Counted from the stretch's first letter, positions 15,667 to 25,544 are shown. The stretch: DNA of 54,254 bases from Clostridia bacterium (GCA_017516745.1 JAFXBF010000025.1:1-54254); one strand, 5' to 3'. Notes: generated from the sequence alone by a model not told the origin. Made by a program: numbers and translations.

Positions 15667-18600
15667 ATGACAAGACATAAGTTTTTCAAACGCCTTTTGC
15701 CGATTATACTTTCAGCAATGCTTTTGTTCAGCGTTCTGCCTGTGTCAGCTTCCGCCAATGACGAAAGCACGAATGAAGTAGCTTCTAAAATAGTACGGGA
15801 AGTGGTTGAGCTTCGTGAGGAATCCGTTAAACACTTTTTGTGTGAGGACGGGTCATATATCGCCGTAAGCTATGCCGAGCCCGTACATTACGAGAAAAAC
15901 GGCGAATGGCTGGAAATTGACAACACGCTTGTGCTGTCAAATAAAAATACCTACGTGCCTAAATCGAACGACCTTGCGGTGAGCATTCCGCAGAGCTTTT
16001 CGGGCGGCGAACAGATTACCGCCACAAACAAGGGGCACACAATCAGCTTCGGCGTGGCTTCGGGCAACGAAAACGTTGCTCTTTCAAAAACAGCCGCAGT
16101 CAAAGCGGTTGAAGCCCTGCCCTCAAGCATAGCGGCAGACGTTTCCGTAGAAACTCTTGCAAACGCTGAATTGAGCTCTACTGCTATAGTCGGCAAGGTT
16201 GATACGGCTGCACAAATCGAAGCCCACAACAGCGAGAAAACTACCGTGGATAATCAGGCAGGCGCACTTGTTTACGACAAGATTTTTCCCAACGCTGACC
16301 TTGAGTATATCGTAACGGGCAACAGTATAAAGGAAAATGTTGTTGTTTATCAGCCGCAAACGGAATACATCTATACCTTTGATATGGACTTCGGCGGTCT
16401 GACCCCCGTTGCACAGGAGGACGGCTCATACAGGCTGATTGACAGTGCAAAGCCCGATGAAACCGTTTTCATCCTTTCCGCACCGTATATGTACGATGCT
16501 AACGGCGAGGAAAGCTATGAGGTCGAAATGTCGCTGACAGAAAACGGCGACAATTACCTGTTGACCCTCACGGCAGACGAAGCGTGGATTAACAGCAGTG
16601 AAACAACGCTTCCTGTTACAATCAATCAAACGGAAGATTACAAGTTTGATGATGTTTTTGTTATAGACGGTCTCTTTGCCAATTCGCCTCGCGTAAAAAA
16701 TGAGCTTCGTGTCGGCAAAAATTTGACAAACATAACAAGAACATATATCAAAATATCCGAGTCTCACAACATACCGTATGGCAGTAAGATTAATTATGCA
16801 AAGTTAATTCTTAAAAATAAGCATTATTATCAAGCACCGTTTCAGGATAATATAGATATTAAATTGTATGATTGTTCTAAGGTTGCTACGTGGTCTGCCA
16901 CTTCGGTTACGTGGAATAATCAGCCGTTTGGTAATACATCGGGTAGCTATTCCTCTTATAATGCCGACTTGTTGTGCACAATTCCTGCTACAGACAATGA
17001 AGGCTCTGATTATGAGTTCAATATTAAAACTGCTGTAGAAAATTGGTTAGAAACAGGAACAAACAAAGGGTTTATGCTTGCTTCCTCTGATGAATCCTCA
17101 AAAACACAAATAGATTTTTATTCATCACGAGCTGATGTATATAAACCTATTATCCGTGTGAACTATGATATTCCTCATTTGAGCTTAACGGAATGGGTAC
17201 CGAATCAGAATGCGGCAACAAGCCCGGCAATAACCGTTAGTTCCACAAAAAATTGGACAGCATCTGCTAACCAATCTTGGATTTCGGTTTCACCGTCCGG
17301 CGGTGCCGATGGAGATTCTTTCACAATTACCGTAACGGAAAATCCTGATGCAAGTGAGCGTAAAGGCGAAGTTACGGTTATGGCCGGCACGTCAAAAATT
17401 GGTACGGTTGAAGTTATACAAACAGGCTCAGACCCGTTTTTAAGCGTTAGCAATACCGATTTGTCTTACAAACCGAATGAACAAAACATAACGCAAGTGG
17501 TTACCGTTAACGCTAACGAAGGCTGGAGTTTCGATGCGGACGTAGAATCATGGTTTACTGTTAGTAAAACGGCAGATAATAAGTTGACATTTGAGCTTTT
17601 GAAAGCCAACAGTACCTTTGAAACAAGAAGTTCTACGGTAACTGTCACAACTGATTCGGGTCTTGAGGAAGAAATAACCATTACTCAGTTTGATGAAGTT
17701 TCTTTATACTTTAACAAAATAAAACCCGATAGGTCAGCAAGCAGAAAAAGCTCGTCAGAATATAATCATCCGCTTGCAACGTGGGCTATGGAGTTGAGCT
17801 ATGCGGCATATAATTATCCGAGTGGTCTTGCTTTGCCGCCCATACCCGGGCTTTTTATGGGAGATATAGATTATACTGCTGCCGATGTTTTGCACAACTA
17901 CGGATTTGTTGATGATAATCCTGAAGATGATGTTGAGGAAAACATATGGGAAGAGAACTATGTTCCCTTAGTAGGCATTGCAGCTCACACTATCGGACAC
18001 AGAAAAATAACAATTTTTGATGATAATATTATAATAGGAGATGACAACAATGATACTAGCAGGACTGGTCTCGATTCCATTAGCATTTCTAGTGAAAATA
18101 TTTCCGCCAATACAACAAGTAATGGAATTTATAGCTCAAATGATAGTAGATCTGAATCCGATAATATAAGACAACTTGTGGTCGTTTCCGTTAGAGGTTC
18201 TGTTTCTCTTACGGATTGGTTTGCAGATATATTAACACAGTTTAATGTTGAAGCACTAAACTTTGAAAAAGGCTGTCAAGAGATTGTAGATTCTCTATAT
18301 GGAGTGAAAGATTGTAATGATTGCAACAGCACAGATCCAAATTGTAAAAAATGTTTGGGATATTTAGCTTCTGAGGGAATTTGTAACCCGATTATCCTTA
18401 TAACTGGACACAGCTTAGGTGCAGCAGTTGCAAATTTAACAGCAGATTATCTTACACGGAAGCTCGGTGCAGATAATGTCTATGCATACACCTTTGCTAC
18501 TCCTAACACTGTTAACAAGGCTAACGGTGAAGAATCAATTAGGCATACTAATATATTTAATATTCTGAACAACAATGATGCGGTTCCTCATTTCCCGATG

Positions 18601-19551
18601 AACTTTGTAGTAAACGAGTGGGAAAGACACGGACAGGATTTTCATATCACTATGCCATTAAATGTTAATTGGATATTGGGTGTAGATGTTGCTTTGATGG
18701 GTGCAGCTGGCCACGGTATGCCGAACTATTATTCGTGGCTTAACAATCTTCCCGGCACTTTGGGAAAATCTGCAGAAGACATAACCGTTGATGATCTTGA
18801 AGATATGTCCGTGGATTATGCGGTTGGAGCGATTGCAAAAATCTTTAAAGTACTCTGTCCTGTAACGGTAACGCTATACGATACTGACGGTAGTATTGTT
18901 CCCTTCGAAAGCGTGAAGAATAATGCCGAATATCCCAAAATAAGCGACACGGGAATTGTATCGTGGATTACCGATGACGGCGGAAAGATGTTCTTAATTC
19001 CCTACGGAACAGAGAATATTGAAGCACGGATTACGGCTTACGACTACGGCACAATGACCTTGACCGTTGAACAGCCCGGAATCGGTGAACCCATTGACAC
19101 AATAACCTACAACAACGTCAACCTGTATCCCGATAAGGAGTTTAAGGTTAATATCGACGAAGAATTCTCTTCGGAAGACGTTGCACTGGTGCAGGTGGAA
19201 ACCGATGAAGACGGAAATGAAATCGAAACCGAAATCACCGACTTAAACCCCTATCTTATAAGTGCAAGCGTTAACGTTGACGAAATTGTTCACGGACAGC
19301 CCTGTACAATCACAATCGTCACGCACAAGGATGCGGCTAAAACACAAATTCAGTACAACGGCACTGCCGCAACCGTAACCTTTACGCCCGAGCACGACTG
19401 GGTTGTAAGCGTTGTTCCTGACGGTGACACGCTTATCTGGACAATTCAGCCCGTACTCAACAGAATAGGCGAACACGTCTTTGACGTGAACGTCAAAGTG
19501 GGCAGTACGTGGTATTACACCGAAAAAGTATTCGCCCTAACAATCACCTAA
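15667..19551 (+). CDS. Secreted multidomain lipase with DNRLRE and BACON domains
   Basis: 1294 residues; ATG behind AAAGGAG. A signal peptide covers ~1-28. The N-terminal region (~30-310) carries the HYEKNGEWLEIDNTL pattern usual in DNRLRE proteins. A DNRLRE/CBM96-like domain follows (~325-500, with RTYIKI and WSATSVTWNNQP). Two BACON repeats lie at ~505-590 and ~595-678 (NWTASANQSWISVSPSGG is typical). A class 3 lipase-like alpha/beta-hydrolase occupies ~690-1040. It has VSVRGSVSLTDW, GHSLGAAVANL with the nucleophile Ser near 915, an NNNDAVPHFP Asp region, and a downstream His candidate. About 230 residues of beta-rich C-terminal domains end it. It should cleave acyl esters outside the cell. 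The central part (about 16.7-18.8 kb) is visibly richer in A+T than both ends, suggesting a spliced-in cassette. Confidence 0.85.
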   Translation: MTRHKFFKRLLPIILSAMLLFSVLPVSASANDESTNEVASKIVREVVELREESVKHFLCEDGSYIAVSYAEPVHYEKNGEWLEIDNTLVLSNKNTYVPKSNDLAVSIPQSFSGGEQITATNKGHTISFGVASGNENVALSKTAAVKAVEALPSSIAADVSVETLANAELSSTAIVGKVDTAAQIEAHNSEKTTVDNQAGALVYDKIFPNADLEYIVTGNSIKENVVVYQPQTEYIYTFDMDFGGLTPVAQEDGSYRLIDSAKPDETVFILSAPYMYDANGEESYEVEMSLTENGDNYLLTLTADEAWINSSETTLPVTINQTEDYKFDDVFVIDGLFANSPRVKNELRVGKNLTNITRTYIKISESHNIPYGSKINYAKLILKNKHYYQAPFQDNIDIKLYDCSKVATWSATSVTWNNQPFGNTSGSYSSYNADLLCTIPATDNEGSDYEFNIKTAVENWLETGTNKGFMLASSDESSKTQIDFYSSRADVYKPIIRVNYDIPHLSLTEWVPNQNAATSPAITVSSTKNWTASANQSWISVSPSGGADGDSFTITVTENPDASERKGEVTVMAGTSKIGTVEVIQTGSDPFLSVSNTDLSYKPNEQNITQVVTVNANEGWSFDADVESWFTVSKTADNKLTFELLKANSTFETRSSTVTVTTDSGLEEEITITQFDEVSLYFNKIKPDRSASRKSSSEYNHPLATWAMELSYAAYNYPSGLALPPIPGLFMGDIDYTAADVLHNYGFVDDNPEDDVEENIWEENYVPLVGIAAHTIGHRKITIFDDNIIIGDDNNDTSRTGLDSISISSENISANTTSNGIYSSNDSRSESDNIRQLVVVSVRGSVSLTDWFADILTQFNVEALNFEKGCQEIVDSLYGVKDCNDCNSTDPNCKKCLGYLASEGICNPIILITGHSLGAAVANLTADYLTRKLGADNVYAYTFATPNTVNKANGEESIRHTNIFNILNNNDAVPHFPMNFVVNEWERHGQDFHITMPLNVNWILGVDVALMGAAGHGMPNYYSWLNNLPGTLGKSAEDITVDDLEDMSVDYAVGAIAKIFKVLCPVTVTLYDTDGSIVPFESVKNNAEYPKISDTGIVSWITDDGGKMFLIPYGTENIEARITAYDYGTMTLTVEQPGIGEPIDTITYNNVNLYPDKEFKVNIDEEFSSEDVALVQVETDEDGNEIETEITDLNPYLISASVNVDEIVHGQPCTITIVTHKDAAKTQIQYNGTAATVTFTPEHDWVVSVVPDGDTLIWTIQPVLNRIGEHVFDVNVKVGSTWYYTEKVFALTIT

Positions 19552-19577
19552 AAATATTTAATACCCCAAATTTCAAG

Positions 19578-19604
19578 GGCTGTCCCGCCAAAAACGGGGC
19601 AGCC
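19578..19604 (+). terminator. Hairpin after lipase gene
   Basis: GGCTGTCCCG (19578-19587) pairs with CGGGGCAGCC (19595-19604) with one G-U pair. The following T content is modest, so termination may be weak. Confidence 0.6.
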
Positions 19605-19636
19605 TATATTATTTACATTAAATTTTCTGTAAATTC

Positions 19637-19665
19637 TTGATTATTTTGGTTTAAAGTGCTAATAT
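19637..19665 (+). promoter_or_regulatory. Promoter for the PHP-domain gene
   Basis: TTGATT at 19637-19642, a 17-bp spacer, then TAATAT at 19660-19665 preceded by TGC (extended -10). Confidence 0.7.
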
Positions 19666-19705
19666 ATGCTTAAAAAACAGTAAAAAAACTATCGGAGGTA
19701 ACGGT

Positions 19706-21211
19706 ATGTCAAAAACACTCAAAAAAGCTATTTCGCTTGTGCTTACTGCGGCGGTAATTTGTTTGACTCTTATTCCTGCAGCTGCAATTGACGGCGAAGA
19801 AAAGAACTACATCATCGACAACCCCTACGAGGAAATCAACTGGGATACATGGGGTGAATATAAAACACAGCTCCATTGCCATACAAATGCATCCGACGGC
19901 TTCCTTACAATCGAAGAATTTGTGCAGATGCATTATGCAGCAAACTTTGATATTGTTGCACTTACAGACCACGGCACGATAAACCAGGGCTGGAACAAAG
20001 TGCCCGAAACCGTTCCGCTTCTGCGCCTTATCAAGAAAGAGCGTACAAAAATGGCTGACATTATCCCGATTCCGCAGGAAGATTATGAAGCCTATCTCAA
20101 CGGCACATACGAAAACAAGAGCTATACCACAAAGGATGGCTATACAATCACCCGTACAAAGTCCAACGGTATGCTCGATGTTCCCAAGGGCATAGAGCTC
20201 AATATGGCAACACCTTTTGCAGACTGTCATCTCACGGGCTATTTCTCCGATTACGGTCAGGGTCTTGCAGGCGTTTTCGGCGACTATGAAACACCGTCAA
20301 GAGGTGTTTATGAAGCAGGCGGCATTTCCTACCTTTCACACGTAGGCGAGTATGTATATACCGACAAGGATTCCGAAAAATATGTCGGTCAGCTTATTGA
20401 TGACTACTATCCCACCAAGTTTGCAAGAATTTTCCTTGATTACCCCGGTTCATCCCTCGGTATGGGTATAAACAGCGCAACGGATGCGCACACACGCTGC
20501 GACAGAATACTCTACGACCAGATTCTGCAGAAGACTATTCCCAACGGCGTTGTTCCGTGGGGCAATACCTTTGCCGACTCCCACGACGAAAATGCCGTTA
20601 ACGATGCATACACAATGACATGGATGCCTGAATTTACAATGGAAGCCTTCCGCAAGTCACAGGAAAACGGCTGGTATTTCGGCGTTTCCCACTATTCAAA
20701 CGGCGTGGAGCTCAACGGTATGGAAGAAATGCCCGGCTTTGTTGAGCAGGATGTTTATGACAGTAAACGCTATTGGCTTGATAACACACCCGGTGTCACA
20801 AAAATAGCTGTTGACCAGGATAACGATACAATCACCGTTTGGGGTGAAGATGCAAATATCATCACATGGGTTTCAAACGGTAATGTTATTGAGCGTACAG
20901 AACTTAATGCAGACGGCTCTGCAACACTCGACCTTCACAGCGATAAGCTTCTTGACGAGCCTTACCTCTATGTCCGTTTTTACCTTTCGGGCGATAACGG
21001 CATCTGCTATTCACAGCCTATGGTGCTCAACGTTGAAGGCGAAGAATTTGCACCTGTCAATGTTCCCAAGACTCACGATATTTCAACCTTCCTTCGTGGT
21101 CTTGTAACTGTTCTTGATATTGCAATTTTCAGACTTAATCCCATTATCTGGGCGTTCAAGTATTTCGGTCTCGGCTATAACCCGATTGTACGCATTTTTG
21201 ACAAATCCTGA
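19706..21211 (+). CDS. Secreted PHP-domain phosphoesterase
   Basis: 501 residues; ATG after ATCGGAGG. A signal peptide spans ~1-28 (ending AAAID). The PHP metal-dependent phosphoesterase motifs are visible: QLHCHTNASDGFLT near residue 55 (HxH), VALTDHG near 88, further acidic/histidine residues in GIELNM and SHVGEY, and an SHDEN near 295. PHP proteins hydrolyse phosphate esters with a three-metal site; an exported one is less common than the polymerase-linked or histidinol phosphatase forms. A beta-rich module follows (~370-450), and the last ~45 residues are hydrophobic (LRGLVTVLDIAIF, IIWAFKYFGLG), perhaps a membrane-associating tail. It is monocistronic, with its own promoter and terminator. 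The substrate is unknown. Confidence 0.85.
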   Translation: MSKTLKKAISLVLTAAVICLTLIPAAAIDGEEKNYIIDNPYEEINWDTWGEYKTQLHCHTNASDGFLTIEEFVQMHYAANFDIVALTDHGTINQGWNKVPETVPLLRLIKKERTKMADIIPIPQEDYEAYLNGTYENKSYTTKDGYTITRTKSNGMLDVPKGIELNMATPFADCHLTGYFSDYGQGLAGVFGDYETPSRGVYEAGGISYLSHVGEYVYTDKDSEKYVGQLIDDYYPTKFARIFLDYPGSSLGMGINSATDAHTRCDRILYDQILQKTIPNGVVPWGNTFADSHDENAVNDAYTMTWMPEFTMEAFRKSQENGWYFGVSHYSNGVELNGMEEMPGFVEQDVYDSKRYWLDNTPGVTKIAVDQDNDTITVWGEDANIITWVSNGNVIERTELNADGSATLDLHSDKLLDEPYLYVRFYLSGDNGICYSQPMVLNVEGEEFAPVNVPKTHDISTFLRGLVTVLDIAIFRLNPIIWAFKYFGLGYNPIVRIFDKS

Positions 21212-21225
21212 ACAATAAAATAATT

Positions 21226-21260
21226 AAGGCTTGCACGGGATCAAAACCTGTGCAAGCCTT
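21226..21260. terminator. Bidirectional terminator
   Basis: AAGGCTTGCAC (21226-21236) pairs perfectly with GTGCAAGCCTT (21250-21260), followed by TTATAAATTT. It lies between the convergent PHP and oxidoreductase genes. Confidence 0.85.
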
Positions 21261-21268
21261 TTATAAAT

Positions 21269-22591
21269 TTATTTGAACGCTTTTGTGTACATATCTGCCC
21301 ATACCCTTACAGCCTTTTCGTTCCATACGGGTGGCATAGCCGCACAGGCGGCCGTAACCTTTGCAATTGATGCTCCGCAGCCGAGAATTTTTTTGAGCAG
21401 CTTCGGCTTTTTAATAACCTGAACACCTTTGTTCAATAAATCCGGAATATCAAAACGGAACAAATCTGTCAATGCTGTAAAATTTGCCGTCATTGTGATG
21501 TTGTCTTCGTTGAGCATTCCCGAATTGAAGCAGTAGTCAAGCTCTTCGGGTTCAAGAGTGAGAAGCAAAAATTTCACACATTCAAGCGGTGCAAGTCCTG
21601 CACCGAGCGCACGGTAATACTTCACCTGATAATTCCAAAGGGAAGCGGCTGAATATGTACCGTCCTTGTCGTTGATAACTGTGTCGGAGAGCATTTTTGC
21701 TGCCTTGAGTGAGTTTGCTATGCCCGAGCCTATAAGTGGTACGGTCATAAAAGCACTGTCGCCGATTGCGGCATAGCCGTCCGCAACCATTATTGATAAG
21801 GGATGCCGTACGGGGATTTCGACAAACTGACCGCCTCGGACTATCTCTCTGCCGAGCCTCGGACACTTTGTGCGCAGATAATCGGCAAAGCTGTTCACTT
21901 CGTCAAGGTCAAATTCCTCAAATCTGCCTATGAGCAGGTCTGTGTGCTCCTCTTCGCTTGCAACCCAGCTTACACCAAGTCTGTCATCCTCAAGCAGCAT
22001 AACACGGAATTTTGCCTCAACCTCTTCATCGGTTGCTTTGTTGAAAAATGCACGGAAGATGGTAATTCTTTCTCTTCTTGCTATTTCGTTTTCAATGCCA
22101 AGCTCTTTTGGCAGATTTCGGCGTACGGGTGAATTCATACCGCAGGCGTCAATAACAAGGTCGGCGTATTTTTCACCGTGTGACGTGTTGATACCGACTA
22201 CTCGCTTGCCCTCAACAATAGGTGAGAGCACCTCGCAGCCGTATTCAATCTTTACGCCGCAGCTGACAGCGTGGTTGATGAAGAGCTCGTAAATGTCCTT
22301 TCTCTCCATTTTGATTTCAAGCTCGTCGTGAGGCACCTGCTGTTCAAGGCCTCTCTTGGCATTGGGTGAAAAGAAGGTCATATTCTCTTTGAATTCGTAT
22401 TTGTTTCTCGGTGGCATCGGAATCTGTGCAATTCTCAACGCCGCAGGGGCAAATATATCCGTCCAGTCATAGCCGAGCGTGCCTTCTTCCTTTTTCTCAA
22501 AAACGGTAACATCATAGCCGTTTTTTGCAAGCAAAGCCGCCGCTGCAATACCTCCGTGACCAAGACCTGCCACAATAATTTTTTTACCCAT
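21269..22591 (-). CDS. FAD-dependent oxidoreductase (geranylgeranyl-reductase-like)
   Basis: 440 residues; ATG behind AGGAGG. The N-terminal Rossmann motif GLGHGGIAAAALLAKNG, followed by VTVFEKK, binds the FAD adenosine. A second FAD motif, YAAIGDSAFMTVPLIGSGIANSLKAA, lies near 275-300 and is typical of the geranylgeranyl reductase/p-hydroxybenzoate hydroxylase-like flavoproteins. It is cytoplasmic, without membrane segments. Members act on isoprenoid or lipid double bonds, on quinones or as hydroxylases; in an anaerobe a reductase is likelier. Transcribed alone and divergent from the following secreted-protein gene. Exact substrate cannot be told. Confidence 0.8.
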   Translation of the reverse strand: MGKKIIVAGLGHGGIAAAALLAKNGYDVTVFEKKEEGTLGYDWTDIFAPAALRIAQIPMPPRNKYEFKENMTFFSPNAKRGLEQQVPHDELEIKMERKDIYELFINHAVSCGVKIEYGCEVLSPIVEGKRVVGINTSHGEKYADLVIDACGMNSPVRRNLPKELGIENEIARRERITIFRAFFNKATDEEVEAKFRVMLLEDDRLGVSWVASEEEHTDLLIGRFEEFDLDEVNSFADYLRTKCPRLGREIVRGGQFVEIPVRHPLSIMVADGYAAIGDSAFMTVPLIGSGIANSLKAAKMLSDTVINDKDGTYSAASLWNYQVKYYRALGAGLAPLECVKFLLLTLEPEELDYCFNSGMLNEDNITMTANFTALTDLFRFDIPDLLNKGVQVIKKPKLLKKILGCGASIAKVTAACAAMPPVWNEKAVRVWADMYTKAFK

Positions 22592-22787
22592 ATACTTTAC
22601 CTCCTGCTTGATATGCTTTGATTTTAACCTTTCACACGGTAAAATTCAAGTAAAAAAATGCTTTAAGCGGGTAAACTTAATCAATTATTAATATTTTGTT
22701 CCGAAATCGAAATATAGTTTGATTTCAATGTGCTAATCTAAAATTGACGGAAATATTTTCCGCCATTAAATGTAAAGGAGAAAAACT

Positions 22788-24059
22788 ATGAAAAAGTTCA
22801 AAGTCGGTTTATCTTTGTTAATGTCGTTGATAATGGTCTTTTCTGTTTTCAGCTTCGGTGCTTTTGCGGCAACCGACACAGAAATTGACACAATAGCTCT
22901 CGATTTTAACGCAAAGCCCGGCGACAGCTTTGAGGATTGGAAAAATCAGCTTGCTATTAATACTGACGGTGTTACCGTTTCTTCAGCAATGGAAGAGCTG
23001 GGTGTCGGCGTTTTTGTAATCGGCGAAGATGAATTTCTTACCGGTACATACGAAATGGGCGAAACCTATTTAGTAACTATCTGTCTTGAAACTAAAGACG
23101 GTTATTCTTTCCCCGACAGTTCAGAGGGCTTCAAGTCCGTTACTGTCAACGGTGAACCTGCCGAGATTATTGTAGAAACCGTGGACGTTATTACGGTTTC
23201 GGTTACCGTTACCGCCGTAATGTATGAGCTTGTAATGGGCGGTACAATCGACTCGGTCGATGCTTCACTCAATGTTTACGGCGATATGGCTGTGGCTGAC
23301 TGGTACAGATATCTCAAAGTTAACTCACAGGGCGTTGAAGCACTTGATAGCGATATTGATGCAGTGCGTGCATACGACAAAAACGGCAACCCCGTTATCG
23401 GTGAGTTCGTAACAGGCGAGGAATACAGCCTTGAAGTTTATCTTTCAGCCAAGAAAAACTGCGAATTCAAAAAGAATGATGCAGGTGAGGTCGCTCTCGA
23501 CAGCGCAAAGCTTAACGGAAACGATGCAGCTTATACCGTAGGTACATATCAGTACGAAGGTACCCAGTATGAGTATCTTAAGTTTGAAACAACCGTAACC
23601 GCAAAAGAGCCCAAGTACATCACAAGCGTTGATATAACGGTCAGCGAAAATCTTGAGGGTATGCCCGTTGCGCAGTGGAAGGACTATGTTACAATCAACA
23701 CTCCCGGTCTTAAATTCCTTGATGATTACGCTTCCGTAGAGGTTTATGATTACTTCGGCAACTTTGTTTATGACAGCTTTGAAGAGGGTGACATATACAA
23801 CATCTTTGTTTATATAACTCCCGAAGAAGGCTATTTCTTCCCTCATCATGAACGCCTTGAGGATGTTAAGATAAACGGCAAGCAGCTTGACGAAACCGAA
23901 GTATTCTACTATGAGAACAACGAAAACGGCGAAGTATATATGGAGCTTTACACTAAGGCTGATATGGTCGGTGACGGTATCTGGGCACAGATAATGTTCT
24001 TCTTCAAGAAAGTAGCTCACTGGTTCCAGAATCTGTTCTTCGGCTTCATTCTCTTCTGA
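22788..24059 (+). CDS. Secreted protein with three internal repeats, function unknown
   Basis: 423 residues; ATG after AAAGGAG. A signal peptide covers ~1-27 (ending FGAFAA). Three related beta-rich units of ~115-125 residues follow, each with an ID-(S/T)-(I/V) opening, a W(K/Y)xxxxxN(T/S) helix-strand, a GExYxxxVxL strand and an xNG turn. They resemble Ig-like surface modules. The C-terminus is strongly hydrophobic and aromatic (IWAQIMFFFKKVAHWF and then NLFFGFILF), ending without charge, as if it inserts into a membrane or another complex. No enzymatic motif is seen. The -10 region GTGCTAATCT resembles that of the PHP gene. Ends at a very strong terminator. I do not recognise a family. Confidence 0.8.
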   Translation: MKKFKVGLSLLMSLIMVFSVFSFGAFAATDTEIDTIALDFNAKPGDSFEDWKNQLAINTDGVTVSSAMEELGVGVFVIGEDEFLTGTYEMGETYLVTICLETKDGYSFPDSSEGFKSVTVNGEPAEIIVETVDVITVSVTVTAVMYELVMGGTIDSVDASLNVYGDMAVADWYRYLKVNSQGVEALDSDIDAVRAYDKNGNPVIGEFVTGEEYSLEVYLSAKKNCEFKKNDAGEVALDSAKLNGNDAAYTVGTYQYEGTQYEYLKFETTVTAKEPKYITSVDITVSENLEGMPVAQWKDYVTINTPGLKFLDDYASVEVYDYFGNFVYDSFEEGDIYNIFVYITPEEGYFFPHHERLEDVKINGKQLDETEVFYYENNENGEVYMELYTKADMVGDGIWAQIMFFFKKVAHWFQNLFFGFILF

Positions 24060-24078
24060 TTTTAAAATTCAATACAGC

Positions 24079-24118
24079 AACAAATAACGGCAGGGCGTTG
24101 ACCCTGCCGTTATTTGTT
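24079..24118. terminator. Strong bidirectional terminator, 17-bp perfect stem
   Basis: AACAAATAACGGCAGGG (24079-24095) is exactly complementary to CCCTGCCGTTATTTGTT (24102-24118), with a 6-nt loop. It separates convergent genes. Confidence 0.95.
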
Positions 24119-24131
24119 ATATGAATGATTA

Positions 24132-25370
24132 TCAATCAATTTTGCCGAAAGCCTTTTGTACCGCATAATATGCAGGCTTGGGCTTGCCTTCGTAATCTAC
24201 GATACCCCACTTTGTTTCTACAGGACACTCAATCTGACCGCAGACATAGCAATGGCCGTTGTCCTGCCACTCGTAAACGAAAGCGCCAATAACAAAATCA
24301 AGCTTTTCAATCTTCGGAATTATGTATTCGTAGAATTTTGCCTGACCTTCGGCTGTGTGCTCAAAGCCGTAAAGACCTATGCCTTCTGCAAGCTCACAGT
24401 AAATGTGGTTGCTGTATTCGCCTTCAAAGAGGAGCTTTCCTTTTTCTTCGGCGCTCAGGTCGGCGTAGTAATTGTCAAATTCTTCCTTGATATCGGGCGG
24501 AAGCTTTGCAATAAAGTTGTCAACGTCAGCAATTGCTTCCTTTTCGCTGGAGTAGCCGTAGCCTTCAAGAATTTCTCTCTTTTCCTCTGCTGACTTGGGC
24601 TCGCCAAGACCGATATAGCCGAATTCACACATCATAACGGGCTTTCCTGTAGCCACTCTTACATATTTAAGTGCGGTTAAATACATATCTGCATTTTTGG
24701 TTATGTTTTCAAAGCAGCCGAGATATACGTCAATACCTACATAGTCGCAGTATTTGTGGTAGTCTCTCATAAGTCCGGGTAGCTGAAGCATAGCCTGTGC
24801 ACAAAGGTTGTAGCCCGTGATGATGTTGCCCTTTACCGGGTCCATAGCCTCAAGCTGAATACCGATGAATCTTGCGGCTTCTTCAAGCGTAAGCGGCTCT
24901 GTGAAGCGGTCAACACCCATTTCGTTGGTTATCTGGTAGGCATCAACAATACCCTTTAAATCTTCAACATAGAAAACTGCAATTTCCTTGATTTTTGCTT
25001 CGTTTTCGGGAATTCTCGGGTCAAGACCGATTTCTATGTATTCGTCGGGGTAGGGGGTAACGCCCATAATTCTAATGCCGTTGTCCACATACTCCTGCAT
25101 TTCTGCTTTCCAGTTGTTGTAGTGGATGTTTGGGCTGCCGTCTGCATTGATGGGTAACGGCATATCCTCACGCAGCCATTCGATGTTAGCATCTGTGATA
25201 AGCTCATATTCACGGTCGGTGTGGCATATACCCTTTATAAATCCGCCGACCTTATCTTCGGCAATTTTTATCTCCTTGTCAAAGGGCACCGTCGGGTCGG
25301 TGATTATAAGATTGGCAATGGGAGTAAGTATTGCTAAAATGAAGCCGACAATTGACATTAAAAATGACAT
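24132..25370 (-). CDS. Clan GH-A-like TIM-barrel glycosidase-like protein (paralog 2)
   Basis: 412 residues from the ATG at 25370, which has AGGAG nine bases upstream; an ATG three codons earlier abuts that site and is unlikely. It is paralogous to the protein at 6372-7613: shared GIxH, NIEWxRxDxP, QITNEMGxxRFT, YHKYCDYVGxDxYLGCF and MxEFGYIxxGxPK motifs. Probable catalytic Glu residues lie in ITNEMG and MMCEFGYIG. The cysteine loop is reduced to C-x2-C-x4-C ahead of VETKWGIVD. Unlike paralog 1 it starts with a hydrophobic segment (SFLMSIVGFILAILTPIANLI) that looks like a signal anchor, so it should face outside. Divergent from the GDPD pair. The reaction is unknown; glycoside hydrolysis is inferred from fold motifs. 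Confidence 0.7.
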   Translation of the reverse strand: MSFLMSIVGFILAILTPIANLIITDPTVPFDKEIKIAEDKVGGFIKGICHTDREYELITDANIEWLREDMPLPINADGSPNIHYNNWKAEMQEYVDNGIRIMGVTPYPDEYIEIGLDPRIPENEAKIKEIAVFYVEDLKGIVDAYQITNEMGVDRFTEPLTLEEAARFIGIQLEAMDPVKGNIITGYNLCAQAMLQLPGLMRDYHKYCDYVGIDVYLGCFENITKNADMYLTALKYVRVATGKPVMMCEFGYIGLGEPKSAEEKREILEGYGYSSEKEAIADVDNFIAKLPPDIKEEFDNYYADLSAEEKGKLLFEGEYSNHIYCELAEGIGLYGFEHTAEGQAKFYEYIIPKIEKLDFVIGAFVYEWQDNGHCYVCGQIECPVETKWGIVDYEGKPKPAYYAVQKAFGKID

Positions 25371-25544
25371 CGTTTTCATCTCCTGTTCGGTTTTTTGCTA
25401 TGTTATCATTTTTGTGATTTAAAAATCAATGAATAATTTATTAATTATTCTTCTTTTCGGAAATTCGGAATTAGAAACAATTTGAAGCGCAATTTTTTGT
25501 GAAAAGTATATATAATAATTATAATAATTTGTGTATTTCGGTTG

